Source: CBDCWO01 sp965223405 (GTDB lineage Bacteria > Bacteroidota > Bacteroidia > Chitinophagales > Saprospiraceae). Taken from it: DNA of 64,000 nucleotides. The notes beneath the pieces are model-generated. The model had not been told where the DNA came from, did no database searches, and saw only the letters and a program-made list of their open reading frames with translations. The stretch spans positions 5,704,001 through 5,768,000 of the forward strand of contig CBDCWO010000006.1 of the NCBI GenBank assembly GCA_965223405.1, in the 5' to 3' direction. Below are positions 46,001-55,382 of the stretch, in pieces (the stretch's first letter is position 1; each line of letters starts with the position of its first letter). A program made the translations under genes and the position numbers.

Positions 46001-46940
46001 CATCGTTGCAATCTCTTACGTTGTATTGAAAGTCTCTCTTTACCGATGAAATAAGCTGACCACCTCGATATTCATCCACGCGAATACCAACAATATATTG
46101 TCCGATATTTTCCGGGACTCCTGTAAGTCTTCCTGTATTTAGATCTGCCTCAAGAGGAACACTACTTCCTAACATATTGTCTACACCATAGAGGTCACTA
46201 GACCAATTGATTCTTTCATAAGGTCCTCCAGTTGGTGGTTGAGGTCGTGGAGTTTGTCTTTCTCCACCTAAGAAAGGTGCACATAAGTTATAAACCAAAG
46301 AATCACCATCTACATCCGTCGCAGAATGGTCAAAGTCAATTTTTTCTCCAGCACAAATAAATAGTGGCGCCCATTGAACAAATTGTGGGCTTGAATTGCC
46401 GTTCAACAGAGCTTCTTCAGTGAGGTGAATGGTTAAGGTCATACCACTATTAAGGGGGTCAGCCACATTACTAAGAGTCACATTTCGACAGCACCTTTGA
46501 TAAGTAAATATGTAACCACCCTGCCTAAATGGCAATTCTACGATTTGCTCATAAATGGTTTCATGAACGCAAACATCACTGGAAGATACGGTACAGGGAT
46601 TGATCAATACCTGATTAACTGTATCATCTCCATTAAAAGGTATCAAAAACTGTCCATTATCACCCAGATCCGTTAACAAATTGTAATCGGAATCAAAAAT
46701 TCCAATAGATGCGGGATCATCAAACAATGCTTCGGGAAAAGCGTTGATACAATCGCGTCTGATTTTTAACACAATTTTGTACTTACCATCTCCCAAATAC
46801 ACGTAGGATAATTCTCCTCCGACTAAGTGAGATGCCTGAACGGTCTCAGCAACCATTAATGCGATCATGACAAAGCCAATCACGCGGATCCATTTTGAGA
46901 AAAATTTCGGAGCCATATATTTTTTCAAAAACTTGTTCAT
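42999..46940 (-). CDS. Giant gliding-type adhesin with CHU_C (type B T9SS) C terminus
   Basis: 1313 residues. A signal region (about 1-36) and a conserved SHLVGGELSYVYLGDGKYK domain open the protein. PKD-like and immunoglobulin-like repeats follow; about four units of 80-85 residues share a PNG-(N/S)-x-FxYxW(S/T)P core and a NP(M/T/I)AT(V/I) block, each with a Cys pair. The C-terminal 80 residues (IPNAFTPNNDGENDVLFV, LLIYNRYGQQVF, WDGRHNN, GFYLWIRC) are the CHU_C/gliding-associated type B sorting domain. It is probably exported by T9SS to the surface. Last gene of a run with the OmpA and PorP/SprF-like genes. Confidence 0.88.
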   Translation of the reverse strand: MNKFLKKYMAPKFFSKWIRVIGFVMIALMVAETVQASHLVGGELSYVYLGDGKYKIVLKIRRDCINAFPEALFDDPASIGIFDSDYNLLTDLGDNGQFLIPFNGDDTVNQVLINPCTVSSSDVCVHETIYEQIVELPFRQGGYIFTYQRCCRNVTLSNVADPLNSGMTLTIHLTEEALLNGNSSPQFVQWAPLFICAGEKIDFDHSATDVDGDSLVYNLCAPFLGGERQTPRPQPPTGGPYERINWSSDLYGVDNMLGSSVPLEADLNTGRLTGVPENIGQYIVGIRVDEYRGGQLISSVKRDFQYNVRDCNDDIRAIYGSPDAFCGDLTITFENSSINSNFTQWFFDYPDNLSATSSDENPTYTFPEYGTYTIALITGFDSICFDTLLKEITIFDGKLIADFDYEPQSCGDNLLDIQLIDLSADEVGTVESWEWTITYDEDTVSATGAMPTVQVRNGALVTGTLHVTSSSGCESTFTKQFIANFFKVELLADSVVVCQGDTTLINPFKNEIPENVNFQWDSSSYLIAGTDQISPTFFSGELGPVTLYFTADNGNGCFYSDSMVANVLYKPQLEFEINSSCGNPTVGISNLTPDADVFFWNFGTGQGDTMIVTKDFEFTFPTSGVYDITLRTTDGCAPSIVQQITIRDDSELGGNASGLASGCPGDVVELNSGANPFFEYSWSPADLVSDPNSPNPTATVVDTPINFTVEIKIPGSNNCITIRDIALINVIDLELAKIKDTINACPGDPVALNPNGSENFNFTWSPAELLDDANAVNPMATIDESTIFTVTITDPADPNCTGSKNVLVRIGVEEILESIQDTVETCFNRETELNPNGDSNFVYQWSPAELFDDPTAVNPTISVDTHTLIHVIVTDSINGNCSAEKDVQIWIPVLDATNQINDTILACFGNPVELNPNGNSRFNYEWTPDSGLSSTTATNPIATVSETSKFYVTVIDSITDCSNIDSLIVFVPPIFSLEVNTQDTTLCSGSELDLIATISGETELSIEWVDIEGMVISNNDTITVTPESTTNYTINVTDEFGCLLSESIVVTPGQVNTDISVDAPMTVICSGDEVTLTVINNNPDQELMYMWEEHPSITSELDGAQITINATEPTDYIVKVSNDLGCMATDTISVDVKTFIEDVSATATPPSIILGQTSQLEATQNSTYAYMWDPSSTLNNGSIHNPEAKPTETTTYTVKVTNSDGCMQTVDVQVEVIIPDCEEPYLFIPNAFTPNNDGENDVLFVRGNTIDEMELLIYNRYGQQVFKSTSQSSGWDGRHNNKEVHPDVYGFYLWIRCDNGDIFTKKGNVTVLR

Positions 46941-46963
46941 TATAGCAAATTCCGTCTTATTGT

Positions 46964-49384
46964 TTAATTCTCTCTTTTTATCTGAACAATCTCGACTCTT
47001 CTTTCTTTCGATGCAGGTAAACTATATACCGAGTTGGCCGGATCATTAATACTATCACTAATATTACGTGGAGAAGTCGTTTCTCCAAATGATCTCTGTT
47101 GAATTTTGAGTTGACCTGAATCAATAAATTCAAGTAATGCTCCTTCTTCAAATCGGCTGAACTCATTTAGAACATTGTTCACCCGCCTTTGTCCTAATAT
47201 ATAATTGTATTCCCGGCTCGATCTTGGACTTGTATACCCCTTGAGAGAAATTTCTATGTTTTCTCCTCTTTTCAGATGTGCCAGTAATATTCCCAGGAAT
47301 TTTTGCATGTCTTCAGCACCTTTGCGTACTTGATTTTCAAAAAATCTTTCGTACTCAGCATTAACATCACTTTGAGACTTATCCGGATTGCCTTCCAAAT
47401 AATTTGAAATAAATTCATCTTTCATTTCGAAGTAGGCCGGATATAAGTCAGAATAACTTGATTCTGTTTTTCTCAACCAGGACTTAGGTTCCGGTATATC
47501 ATTATCAAAGAACAATATGAGAGGCAAGAAAGATTCCAAATCTCCGATTCCTAAATACACTTTCTTCTCTACTCGATTTACATTGTCAAATTCATCGGTA
47601 TCCATCTCAAAAGACTCTGGTTGAAATCCTTTTTTAGATACTATAAACATATATTTTTTACCACGTTCCAATGGAAATACATAGTCATTTCCATCTTCAT
47701 TAATCTCAACAATTGCGGCTTGTGAAGTATCTGTTAAGTCAATCAGGGTTACGGTGGTCCCATGCAATGGTTGCATATTGGTTTGATCAAATGTCAACAA
47801 ATCAACATGCAGGGTTTTTGATTTGAGAAACAAACTCTTCTTAATATCCTGATTTTTATAAATATTCATGGTATTAAAAAAAGTCGAATCCGGATTGTAT
47901 CCCTCCTTTTCAGCAACTACTTTATATTCAATGTCGCTTTCAAGGGCAAAAACAAATTCATTGGAGGTAAAATTTTCAAGAACCAAAGGATCTGCCTCCG
48001 TATCAGTAAGGTTGTATAACGTCAATTTGCTACCTATCAAGGCCGTTCGGTCCAGAGCATCAAAAGTAGAAGCAACCAAATTAATCTGAGTTGGAATGAA
48101 TGACAGATCATATATGTCATAACAACAAGCTTTTTGAGCTTCTTCCAAATAAAATGATCCTTCCCGATTAGAAGAAATATAACCTTCCTTTCCATCGTCT
48201 GACATTGAATAATAAATGTCATGATAACTTGTGTTGATTACATTTCCAAGATGGTTTACCTGCCCCCACCCTTTTGTATATTGGTTTGACTTATATACAT
48301 CAAGGCCGCCAAGTCCTTGGTATCCCTGAGAGCTAAAGTAAAGTGTATTTGTAGGGCGATGGTAAAATGGAGTTATATCATCTTCCGGCGTATTAATTGA
48401 CAAGTTTTGGGGTGTTTCAAAGGTTCCGTCCTCATTGATTGTTGAAACCCAAATGTCGAGACCACCTTTTCCTCCATCCCGATCTGAAACAAAATAGAGT
48501 TGTTCTTTACCCGAAACCTTATCCACTCCAATATTAGGTTGTGTGTTGGTGACTGAATCCAGGTTTATCCCTGCTGGAAGCAGTACCGGTTCACCCCAGG
48601 CTCCTTCCAACAGTTCCCGATAGTAAATCTTGCATTGGATGTCGGAAGCATTGATATAATCACAAATGGTGTAGTACATACGGGATTTACTGCTGTTAAA
48701 AGCCGTATGCGCAGTATGTTTAAGCGGATCATTTATAGATTCATCTTCTTCCATAGCCATCTCTCCAGATTTTTTGGAAAGAACTTTGGAAAATAAAATA
48801 GGAGGTTTTTTCTTATCCACAACTCTTTCAAATCGCAAGGAAGAGTACATAAGAGTACCATCGTTGTCTGCTGCCCCAAATTCAGAATATGGAGTATTTA
48901 CATCTTCTCCTAATTTTTCAATTGCGACATCTTCTCTTTCGGTGTTGGTTACGCTATTTGCCCATTCGCAAGCTTGAATTTCTTTGTTACTTCTTAAATT
49001 GTAATATCCCTGATCACCATTCTCCGCATTGAAGAGTTGATAATGAGCTATAGCTTCATCGTATTTACCAAGCTTTTGTTCAACTTGTGCTAACCAAAAC
49101 AAAATCAATGGAAACTGGTCTTCGGTTTGTTGATTCACTATGGTTTCATACAACTGTTCTGCCTTATCATAAGCATTGAATTGTCTTGCGGCTTCTGCCG
49201 TCTTAAACATTACTTCTAAATCGGAAGAGTCAAATTCTAAGGCTTCACCATAATAATCCAGTGCAGAGTGAAAATCCTTAGTTGCATAAGCTTCGTCAGC
49301 AGCTTTTAAATAGGCTTTTTTTGTCTGAGCTTGCAAAGTTGTAGAAAGCATTATACAGACTGCCAAAAATCCTAAATATTTCAT
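46964..49384 (-). CDS. PorE-like TPR/PD40/OmpA outer-membrane protein
   Basis: About 806 residues from the ATG at 49384 (an ATG at 49396 is also possible). Signal peptide about 1-20; TPR-like helices (about 20-135); PD40/WD40-type beta-propeller (about 160-400, LYFVSDRDGGKGGLDIWV, LYFSSQGYQGLGGLDVY); two carboxypeptidase-regulatory-like domains (about 420-610); and a C-terminal OmpA peptidoglycan-binding domain (LKGYTSPRSSREYNYILGQRR). This is the domain order of T9SS PorE-type proteins. It lies between the PorP/SprF-like and adhesin genes and probably ties the complex to peptidoglycan. Confidence 0.85.
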   Translation of the reverse strand: MKYLGFLAVCIMLSTTLQAQTKKAYLKAADEAYATKDFHSALDYYGEALEFDSSDLEVMFKTAEAARQFNAYDKAEQLYETIVNQQTEDQFPLILFWLAQVEQKLGKYDEAIAHYQLFNAENGDQGYYNLRSNKEIQACEWANSVTNTEREDVAIEKLGEDVNTPYSEFGAADNDGTLMYSSLRFERVVDKKKPPILFSKVLSKKSGEMAMEEDESINDPLKHTAHTAFNSSKSRMYYTICDYINASDIQCKIYYRELLEGAWGEPVLLPAGINLDSVTNTQPNIGVDKVSGKEQLYFVSDRDGGKGGLDIWVSTINEDGTFETPQNLSINTPEDDITPFYHRPTNTLYFSSQGYQGLGGLDVYKSNQYTKGWGQVNHLGNVINTSYHDIYYSMSDDGKEGYISSNREGSFYLEEAQKACCYDIYDLSFIPTQINLVASTFDALDRTALIGSKLTLYNLTDTEADPLVLENFTSNEFVFALESDIEYKVVAEKEGYNPDSTFFNTMNIYKNQDIKKSLFLKSKTLHVDLLTFDQTNMQPLHGTTVTLIDLTDTSQAAIVEINEDGNDYVFPLERGKKYMFIVSKKGFQPESFEMDTDEFDNVNRVEKKVYLGIGDLESFLPLILFFDNDIPEPKSWLRKTESSYSDLYPAYFEMKDEFISNYLEGNPDKSQSDVNAEYERFFENQVRKGAEDMQKFLGILLAHLKRGENIEISLKGYTSPRSSREYNYILGQRRVNNVLNEFSRFEEGALLEFIDSGQLKIQQRSFGETTSPRNISDSINDPANSVYSLPASKERRVEIVQIKREN

Positions 49385-49404
49385 CAGTTTTATCATCACT
49401 CCAA

Positions 49405-50412
49405 TTAAAATATAGGACAAACTTTGTAATTATTCAATGGTTTCACTTTCGTAATTATATATATAAGTGAAAACTCCGGACCGCCTTTATTGCCGGTTGC
49501 AACTTTAAACGGGGAGGTATTAATATCGTAACTAAATCCCGCTTGTAAGTTATTTAGATGCAGTCGTATCATAGGTACGTATGCATCCTTTAGTCTCCAG
49601 TTTACTCCAAGTTCTAATCCGAATTCCTTTCCTTTTTTTCTGCTGATATGCAACAATCCTCCTAAGCCTAAAGCTGTTTCTGAATGGGGTCCTTGATTTT
49701 GATATAACCCCCGAAGAAGTAGATCCAATTGATCAATCAGTTGAAAGCTGCCAATCCCGTGGATTCCCAACCGAATTGGTAGTTTAATGTCATCATCATC
49801 ATAATATGGGTTGTTGGGCTGATTCAAATGAAATACACCAATACCCACGTCTAGTTTGGTTCGAGATGTTTTTTGCCAACGCCAATTGCCTCCTAAAGAA
49901 ATATCAACAGCAAATTTGCTCGTATTATCAAATGATTCATTTGACCCCCGGGTTGGATCGAATTGTCCGCCGTCATACTGGTTGTCAAAAGTCAGATTGG
50001 TTAATGAAAAGGACCGTTGCGCGAAACTCAACATAGCGCCGAAGGATACAAAATTTTGCGTATTCGCCTGAATGGTATATGAACCACCTAGACCCAATTG
50101 TCCGAATCTTAATTTGCTATCACCGGCCTGATCATAATTAAATACTAATCCGCCAGACCAAAAATTAGATGAGTTCGGACGAAGAAATTTCAGATCTGCC
50201 GACCCTGTAAATGTAGTGTAATCAACAGGTACTGTGGGCCACTGGTTCCGATAGATCCCGGTCAAGCGTACATCTCCATTAAATATTCCGGTCATACCCG
50301 GATTGATATTCAATGGGGAGGCAAAAAATTGTGAATAATGTAAATCCTGAGCATTTATCGAAAACCCAAGAATGACATAAAACAATAAATGTAAAGCTTT
50401 ATCTAATCTCAA
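49405..50412 (-). CDS. PorP/SprF-family T9SS outer-membrane protein
   Basis: 335 residues. A signal peptide (about 1-21, INAQ) is followed by QDLHYSQFFASPLNINPGMTG, FNGDVRLTGIYRNQWPTVP and the SFDINTSPF-like end (FSYDINTSPFKVATG), hallmarks of PorP/SprF proteins. Such barrels assist secretion of type B (CHU_C) T9SS cargo. The frame starts at TTG (50412); no ATG is available before the signal peptide. First gene of the three-gene T9SS run. Confidence 0.9.
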   Translation of the reverse strand: MRLDKALHLLFYVILGFSINAQDLHYSQFFASPLNINPGMTGIFNGDVRLTGIYRNQWPTVPVDYTTFTGSADLKFLRPNSSNFWSGGLVFNYDQAGDSKLRFGQLGLGGSYTIQANTQNFVSFGAMLSFAQRSFSLTNLTFDNQYDGGQFDPTRGSNESFDNTSKFAVDISLGGNWRWQKTSRTKLDVGIGVFHLNQPNNPYYDDDDIKLPIRLGIHGIGSFQLIDQLDLLLRGLYQNQGPHSETALGLGGLLHISRKKGKEFGLELGVNWRLKDAYVPMIRLHLNNLQAGFSYDINTSPFKVATGNKGGPEFSLIYIITKVKPLNNYKVCPIF

Positions 50413-50573
50413 AGCATTTCGTTTTGATTTACAAGCAATAATACTATCTCAAATATCTTTATTTTTATCTTAATATTTATTTAATATGACAAAAATTGTA
50501 CTAATCTTTATTACAATTAATTCCCACGAGTAATAATTTGGTGATTAGGGGTTCAATTAAGGATATTTATAGC

Positions 50574-52097
50574 ATGAAAATATTAAATATTTCCCAAATA
50601 AGAAATTTAGATTCCATAACAATACAAAAAAAAGGTATTCCCTCAATTGATTTAATGGAAAAAGCGTCGAAAGTATTTGTGGATTGGTTTATGGAACACT
50701 ACCCAAAAAGAACTGCCAAAATCCACATTTATTGTGGTCCAGGTAATAATGGGGGGGATGGCCTTGCTATAGGTAGAATGCTTTCTCACCACTCGTACAC
50801 CGTGACCTTTTATTTAGCGCAAGTCGGCAAAAACAGAAGTATTGATTATAATATTAATTTAAATAAACTTGATAAACTTGCTGATTATGAAGTATTTAAA
50901 TTGTTTGAAAATTCAGATTTTCCTGATCTGCCTGAAGATGGAATTATCATAGATGCGTTATGGGGATCAGGATTAACAAGACCGGTTGGCGGTTACTGGG
51001 GAGATCTGCTTGAGCACCTTAGTAATGCCAAAATCGTTGTTTCAGTCGATATGCCTTCCGGACTGTTTGCCGATCAGCATACATCAGGGAATGTCATCCG
51101 TGCCAGTAAAACTTTAACATTTGAAATGCCAAAATTGTCCTTTTTTTTCCCGGAAAATGCAGAATATCTTGGCGATTGGCACTTTAGGTCAATAGGATTA
51201 GATCAGGAAACTATAACCAGTTACGAAGTAGAAAACCATTTGATCGATGAAGATCTGGTTGCTGATATTTTGCATATCAGGAGAAAGTTTGATCATAAAG
51301 GTATTTATGGGCATGCGTTAATCATTGCGGGTGGTTATGGCAAGGTGGGAGCAGCTTTATTAGCGGGAAATGCCTGCTTACGTTCCGGTCCGGGTCTATT
51401 GACAATTCATGCTCCAAGAATAGCTTATCCGATTATTCAAAGCACATTACCTGAAGCGATGGTAAGTATTGATAATCATGAGTTTACAGTATCTGACATT
51501 CCTTCTGATATTACTCCATATTCGGCCATTGGTATCGGATGTGGTATTGGTACCAATAAGGTGGCCATATGTGCCATGGAAAATTTATTATCCCATTCGA
51601 ATATACCTACGGTTATTGATGCCGACGGCTTGAATATCATGTCGATGCATCCTCAATTGTTGAATGATTTGCCTGAACAGGTGATTCTGACCCCTCATGT
51701 AAAAGAATTTACCAGGTTATTCGGATCAGCCAAAGATGATTTTGAGCGAAACAAAATTCAACGAGAAGCTTCAATCAGACTTAATTGTACTATTATATTG
51801 AAAGGTGCGCATTCTGCTATTACCACCCCACACGGATTGTGCTATTTTAATAACACTGGTAACCCAGGTATGGCCACCGGAGGAAGTGGTGATGTCCTTA
51901 CCGGTATTCTAACCGGCTTACTCGCTCAAGGATATACTACTTCCGATGCTGCAATTCTGGGGACTTATGTACACGGGTTAGCCGGCGATCTTGCGACCGT
52001 TGGGATGAGCTATGAAGCATTAATTGCCGGTGACATCATTGGTTATTTAGGAGCAGCATTCAAACATATTAAGAAATGCAAAAAGTCATTATTTTAA
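50574..52097 (+). CDS. nnr: Bifunctional NAD(P)HX epimerase/dehydratase
   Basis: 507 residues from the ATG at 50574 (a TTG at 50538 adds 12 residues). The N-terminal NnrE epimerase (about 1-210) has CGPGNNGGDGLAIGR, DALWGSGLTRP and SVDMPSGL. The C-terminal NnrD dehydratase (about 225-507) has KGIYGHALIIAGG, DADGLN, TPHVKEFTRL, LKGAHS and GNPGMATGGSGDVLTG. Together they repair hydrated NADH and NADPH. The gene overlaps the sirtuin gene by 22 bp, linking two NAD-related functions. Confidence 0.95.
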   Translation: MKILNISQIRNLDSITIQKKGIPSIDLMEKASKVFVDWFMEHYPKRTAKIHIYCGPGNNGGDGLAIGRMLSHHSYTVTFYLAQVGKNRSIDYNINLNKLDKLADYEVFKLFENSDFPDLPEDGIIIDALWGSGLTRPVGGYWGDLLEHLSNAKIVVSVDMPSGLFADQHTSGNVIRASKTLTFEMPKLSFFFPENAEYLGDWHFRSIGLDQETITSYEVENHLIDEDLVADILHIRRKFDHKGIYGHALIIAGGYGKVGAALLAGNACLRSGPGLLTIHAPRIAYPIIQSTLPEAMVSIDNHEFTVSDIPSDITPYSAIGIGCGIGTNKVAICAMENLLSHSNIPTVIDADGLNIMSMHPQLLNDLPEQVILTPHVKEFTRLFGSAKDDFERNKIQREASIRLNCTIILKGAHSAITTPHGLCYFNNTGNPGMATGGSGDVLTGILTGLLAQGYTTSDAAILGTYVHGLAGDLATVGMSYEALIAGDIIGYLGAAFKHIKKCKKSLF

Positions 52098-52771
52098 GCG
52101 GGGCAGGAATTAGTAAAGAAAGTGGCCTTTCTACCTTCAGGGATCAAAATGGATTGTGGGAAAACCATGATATCATGGAGGTTGCTTCCATTTCAGGTTG
52201 GGAAAAAAAACCAGAACTGGTTTTGAAATTTTATAATGCAAGAAGAAGACAATTGAAACAGGTTGCTCCGAATCTGGCTCACAAACTTTGTGCTTCCCTG
52301 GAGCAAAATTTTCGCACTCAGGTAATTACTCAAAATGTGGATGACCTACATGAACGAGCTGGCTCTTCTTCAATATTACATTTGCATGGAGAACTTTTGA
52401 AAGCGAGAAGTACCTATGAGCGGAGTTTGGTCTATTCATGGAAAAAAGATATTAAGATTGGTGATGTATGTGAATATGGATATCAGTTGAGGCCACATAT
52501 TGTATGGTTTGGGGAATCGGTTCCCGAAATGGAAAATGCTATTTATGAAATGCAGGATTGCGATGTTTTAATCATAGTTGGGACTTCTTTACTGGTTTAT
52601 CCGGCAGCCTCGCTGATAAATTATGTACCTACCGGCTGTCTTATCTATTATGTCGATCCACGACCAAATGTTTCCTATGAAATGAATTATATGCAAAATA
52701 TAACCGTTATCCAGGACAAAGCTACTACCGGTTTACAAAAAGTGGTAGATATTTTGGTTCCAGACCTCTAA
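52076..52771 (+). CDS. cobB: Sir2/CobB-like NAD-dependent deacylase, zinc cysteines mostly lost
   Basis: 231 residues. NAD-binding GAGISKESGLSTFRD, TQNVDDLHERAGS (Asn 87, Asp 89) and catalytic His 104 (LHLHGELLKARS) are present. The Tyr 53-x-x-Arg 56 pair (FYNARR) is the class III signature for succinyl- or malonyl-lysine substrates. Where E. coli CobB carries its zinc-binding cysteines, this protein has only Cys 132 (GDVCEYGYQLRPHIVWFGE), so it probably lacks the zinc. It overlaps nnr by 22 bp. Confidence 0.88.
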   Translation: MQKVIILSGAGISKESGLSTFRDQNGLWENHDIMEVASISGWEKKPELVLKFYNARRRQLKQVAPNLAHKLCASLEQNFRTQVITQNVDDLHERAGSSSILHLHGELLKARSTYERSLVYSWKKDIKIGDVCEYGYQLRPHIVWFGESVPEMENAIYEMQDCDVLIIVGTSLLVYPAASLINYVPTGCLIYYVDPRPNVSYEMNYMQNITVIQDKATTGLQKVVDILVPDL

Positions 52772-52855
52772 ACAAACTCGGAACATTCCAAAAATTATTA
52801 TTAGCCCTAAAACCATCAATTGGCCATTCACATACCAATGAGCTAAACTGTATCA

Positions 52856-52885
52856 TGAAAAAAACAACCCAAAAACTGGGTTGTT
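52856..52885 (-). terminator. Rho-independent terminator of nrdA
   Basis: AACAACCCA and TGGGTTGTT form a perfect 9-bp stem with a 5-nt loop at 52863-52885. Read on the minus strand the stem runs into a T tract (about 52858-52864). It lies 69 bp after the nrdA stop and ends the nrdB-nrdA transcript. Confidence 0.75.
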
Positions 52886-52953
52886 CATATATAAAGGTGA
52901 TAAGGATTAGCAATACCTATAGGGATCTGACAAATATTCTTGATCCAAATGTT

Positions 52954-55326
52954 TTATGCACTACAAGCAAGGCAATTGGGATCATCCAAGTTACAAGTTT
53001 CAACCGCGACATAATCTTCGACATGCTCAGTACTGGATGTGTTATTAACAAATTTTTGCTGATGCTGTTGACCAAGAGTAAACTTGATCGGATCCACAGC
53101 CGCTTTAGTGCGTAAATAATACATCCCGGTTTTCAATCCTTTTTGCCAACCATAAAAGTGCATTGAGGATAATTTACTGAAATTGGGATCGGCCACAAAC
53201 AAATTAAGACTTTGACTTTGACAGATGTAAGCACCTCGATCAGCAGCCATATCAATAATTACTTTTTGACTTAATTCATAGGCAGTTTTATATAATTTTT
53301 TTACCTCTTCAGGGATATTGGGGATTTCCTGGATGGACCCATTTGCAGCCATCAGTTTTTCTTTCATTTCATTGTTCCAAAGTCCTAATCGAATTAAATC
53401 TTTGAGCAAGTGCTTATTCACTATAATGTACTCTCCGGATAAGGTCCTTCGAGTGTAGATATTGGAGGTATATGGTTCAAAACATTCATTATTTCCAAGT
53501 ATTTGGGAGGTTGATGCTGTCGGCATTGGAGCCAGCAGCAGACTGTTCCTCAGTCCATTTTTTTTGATGGATATTCGGAGTTTATCCCAATCCCATCGAT
53601 TTGAAGGAGTAACTCCCCACATATCAAACTGCAAGACTCCTTTGCTTACCGGAGAACCTTTGTATGACTTATATTTTCCTTCTTCACTGGCCAGGAGGCA
53701 ACTTTCAGATAAGGCACCATAATATATGGTTTCAAAGATATCTTTGTTGAGCTGTCTGGCTTCTTGCGAATCAAATGGGAATCCCATCATGATGAATGCA
53801 TCCGCCAGCCCTTGTACTCCTATCCCAATAGGTCTATGTCTTAGGTTAGAGTTTTTGGCTTGCTCAATCGGATAATAATTTACGTCGATAATTCGATTTA
53901 AGTTCCTGGTTACAACCCTGGAAATTTCATATAATTTCTCGAAATCGAAAATACCTTTATCTACAAATTTGGGCAGGGAAATAGAGGCAAGATTACAGAC
54001 AGCGACTTCGTCTGGTGAGGTATATTCGATAATTTCGGTACATAGATTACTCGATCGTATGGTTCCTAAATTCTTTTGATTTGATTTCTTATTTGCTGCA
54101 TCCTTATAGAGGATATATGGTGTCCCGGTCTCAATTTGACTTTCTAAGATAGCAAACCACAATTCCTGGGCCTTGATAGTTTTTTTTGCTCTACCCTCTT
54201 TTTCGTATTTGTGGTACAGAGCCTCAAAGTCGCCTCCATAGGTATTGTCTAGATCAGGTGCTTCATTAGGGCAAAAAAGAGACCACTCGCCGTCATTTTT
54301 TACTCTTTCCATAAATAAATCAGGGATCCACATGGCATAAAATAAATCTCGAGCCCTCATTTCTTCTTTGCCATGGTTTTTCTTAAGATCAAGAAAGTGT
54401 ATAACATCAGCATGCCATGGTTCCAGATAAATGGCGAATGCACCTTTGCGTTTACCGCCACCCTGATCGACATATCGCGCGGTATCGTTATAAACCCTAA
54501 GCATCGGGATAATGCCATTAGAAGTACCACCAGTACCTTTAATATAGGACCCTTTCGCCCGGATATTATGAATACTTAACCCAATTCCTCCGGCAGCCTG
54601 TGATATCCTCGCGCATCTGGATAAGGTTTCAAAAATACCGGAAATACTATCTTCTGTCATGCTTAACAAAAAGCATGAAGACAATTGAGGCTTTGGAGTT
54701 CCGGCATTGAACAAGGTCGGTGTAGCATGTACAAACCACTTTTCTGACATTAGATGGTAGGTATGGATAGCAGACTCCAAGTCTTCGCCATGAATGCCAA
54801 TCGAAGCCCGCATCAGCATATGCTGAGGTCTCTCTACGATTTTCTTATCCATTCTCAAAAGATAAGATTTTTCCATGGTCTTAAATCCAAAATAATCAAA
54901 GCTATAATCCCGATCATAGATGATGGCAGAATCGAGTTCGTCGGCGTTTTTGCGAATAATATTTATAGTTTCAGCACTTATCAAACCTGCCTTTTCACCA
55001 GTCATTGGATCCATATAGTTATATAAAGCTTCCATAGTCCGGGAAAAGCTTTTCTCCGTATTTTTATGCAAATTGGAAATCGCAATTCGCGCTGCTAATA
55101 AAGCATAGTCCGGATGGAGAGTTGCCATTGTTGCAGCTGTTTCGGCTGCCAGATCATCTAATTCTGTAGTCCTTACTCCATCGTAGATTCCCTGTACTAC
55201 CTTCTTTGAGATTTCTATGGCGTTAACATGTTTATTATCCAATCCATAGCACAACTTTTTGATTCTGGCAGTAATCTTATCAAAACTTACAGGTTCTCGC
55301 TTTCCGTTCCTTTTTATAACTTGCAT
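52954..55326 (-). CDS. nrdA: Ribonucleoside-diphosphate reductase alpha (class I)
   Basis: 790 residues. An N-terminal ATP cone (VIKRNGKREPVSFDKITARIKKL) is followed by the large-subunit core (FVHATPTLFNAGTPKPQLSSCFLLSM, GGIGLSIHNIRAKGS, NLCTEIIEYTSPDEVAVCNLASI) and a C-terminal redox Cys pair (CLACSA). It reduces ribonucleotides to deoxyribonucleotides with the NrdB radical. The gene is 56 bp downstream of nrdB in one operon; the ATP cone implies dATP feedback. Confidence 0.96.
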   Translation of the reverse strand: MQVIKRNGKREPVSFDKITARIKKLCYGLDNKHVNAIEISKKVVQGIYDGVRTTELDDLAAETAATMATLHPDYALLAARIAISNLHKNTEKSFSRTMEALYNYMDPMTGEKAGLISAETINIIRKNADELDSAIIYDRDYSFDYFGFKTMEKSYLLRMDKKIVERPQHMLMRASIGIHGEDLESAIHTYHLMSEKWFVHATPTLFNAGTPKPQLSSCFLLSMTEDSISGIFETLSRCARISQAAGGIGLSIHNIRAKGSYIKGTGGTSNGIIPMLRVYNDTARYVDQGGGKRKGAFAIYLEPWHADVIHFLDLKKNHGKEEMRARDLFYAMWIPDLFMERVKNDGEWSLFCPNEAPDLDNTYGGDFEALYHKYEKEGRAKKTIKAQELWFAILESQIETGTPYILYKDAANKKSNQKNLGTIRSSNLCTEIIEYTSPDEVAVCNLASISLPKFVDKGIFDFEKLYEISRVVTRNLNRIIDVNYYPIEQAKNSNLRHRPIGIGVQGLADAFIMMGFPFDSQEARQLNKDIFETIYYGALSESCLLASEEGKYKSYKGSPVSKGVLQFDMWGVTPSNRWDWDKLRISIKKNGLRNSLLLAPMPTASTSQILGNNECFEPYTSNIYTRRTLSGEYIIVNKHLLKDLIRLGLWNNEMKEKLMAANGSIQEIPNIPEEVKKLYKTAYELSQKVIIDMAADRGAYICQSQSLNLFVADPNFSKLSSMHFYGWQKGLKTGMYYLRTKAAVDPIKFTLGQQHQQKFVNNTSSTEHVEDYVAVETCNLDDPNCLACSA

Positions 55327-55382
55327 TGGGTTTGATTTTTCATAGTTGAAAATGGAATTCTCTGCCTTCTAAATAGTAGTGA

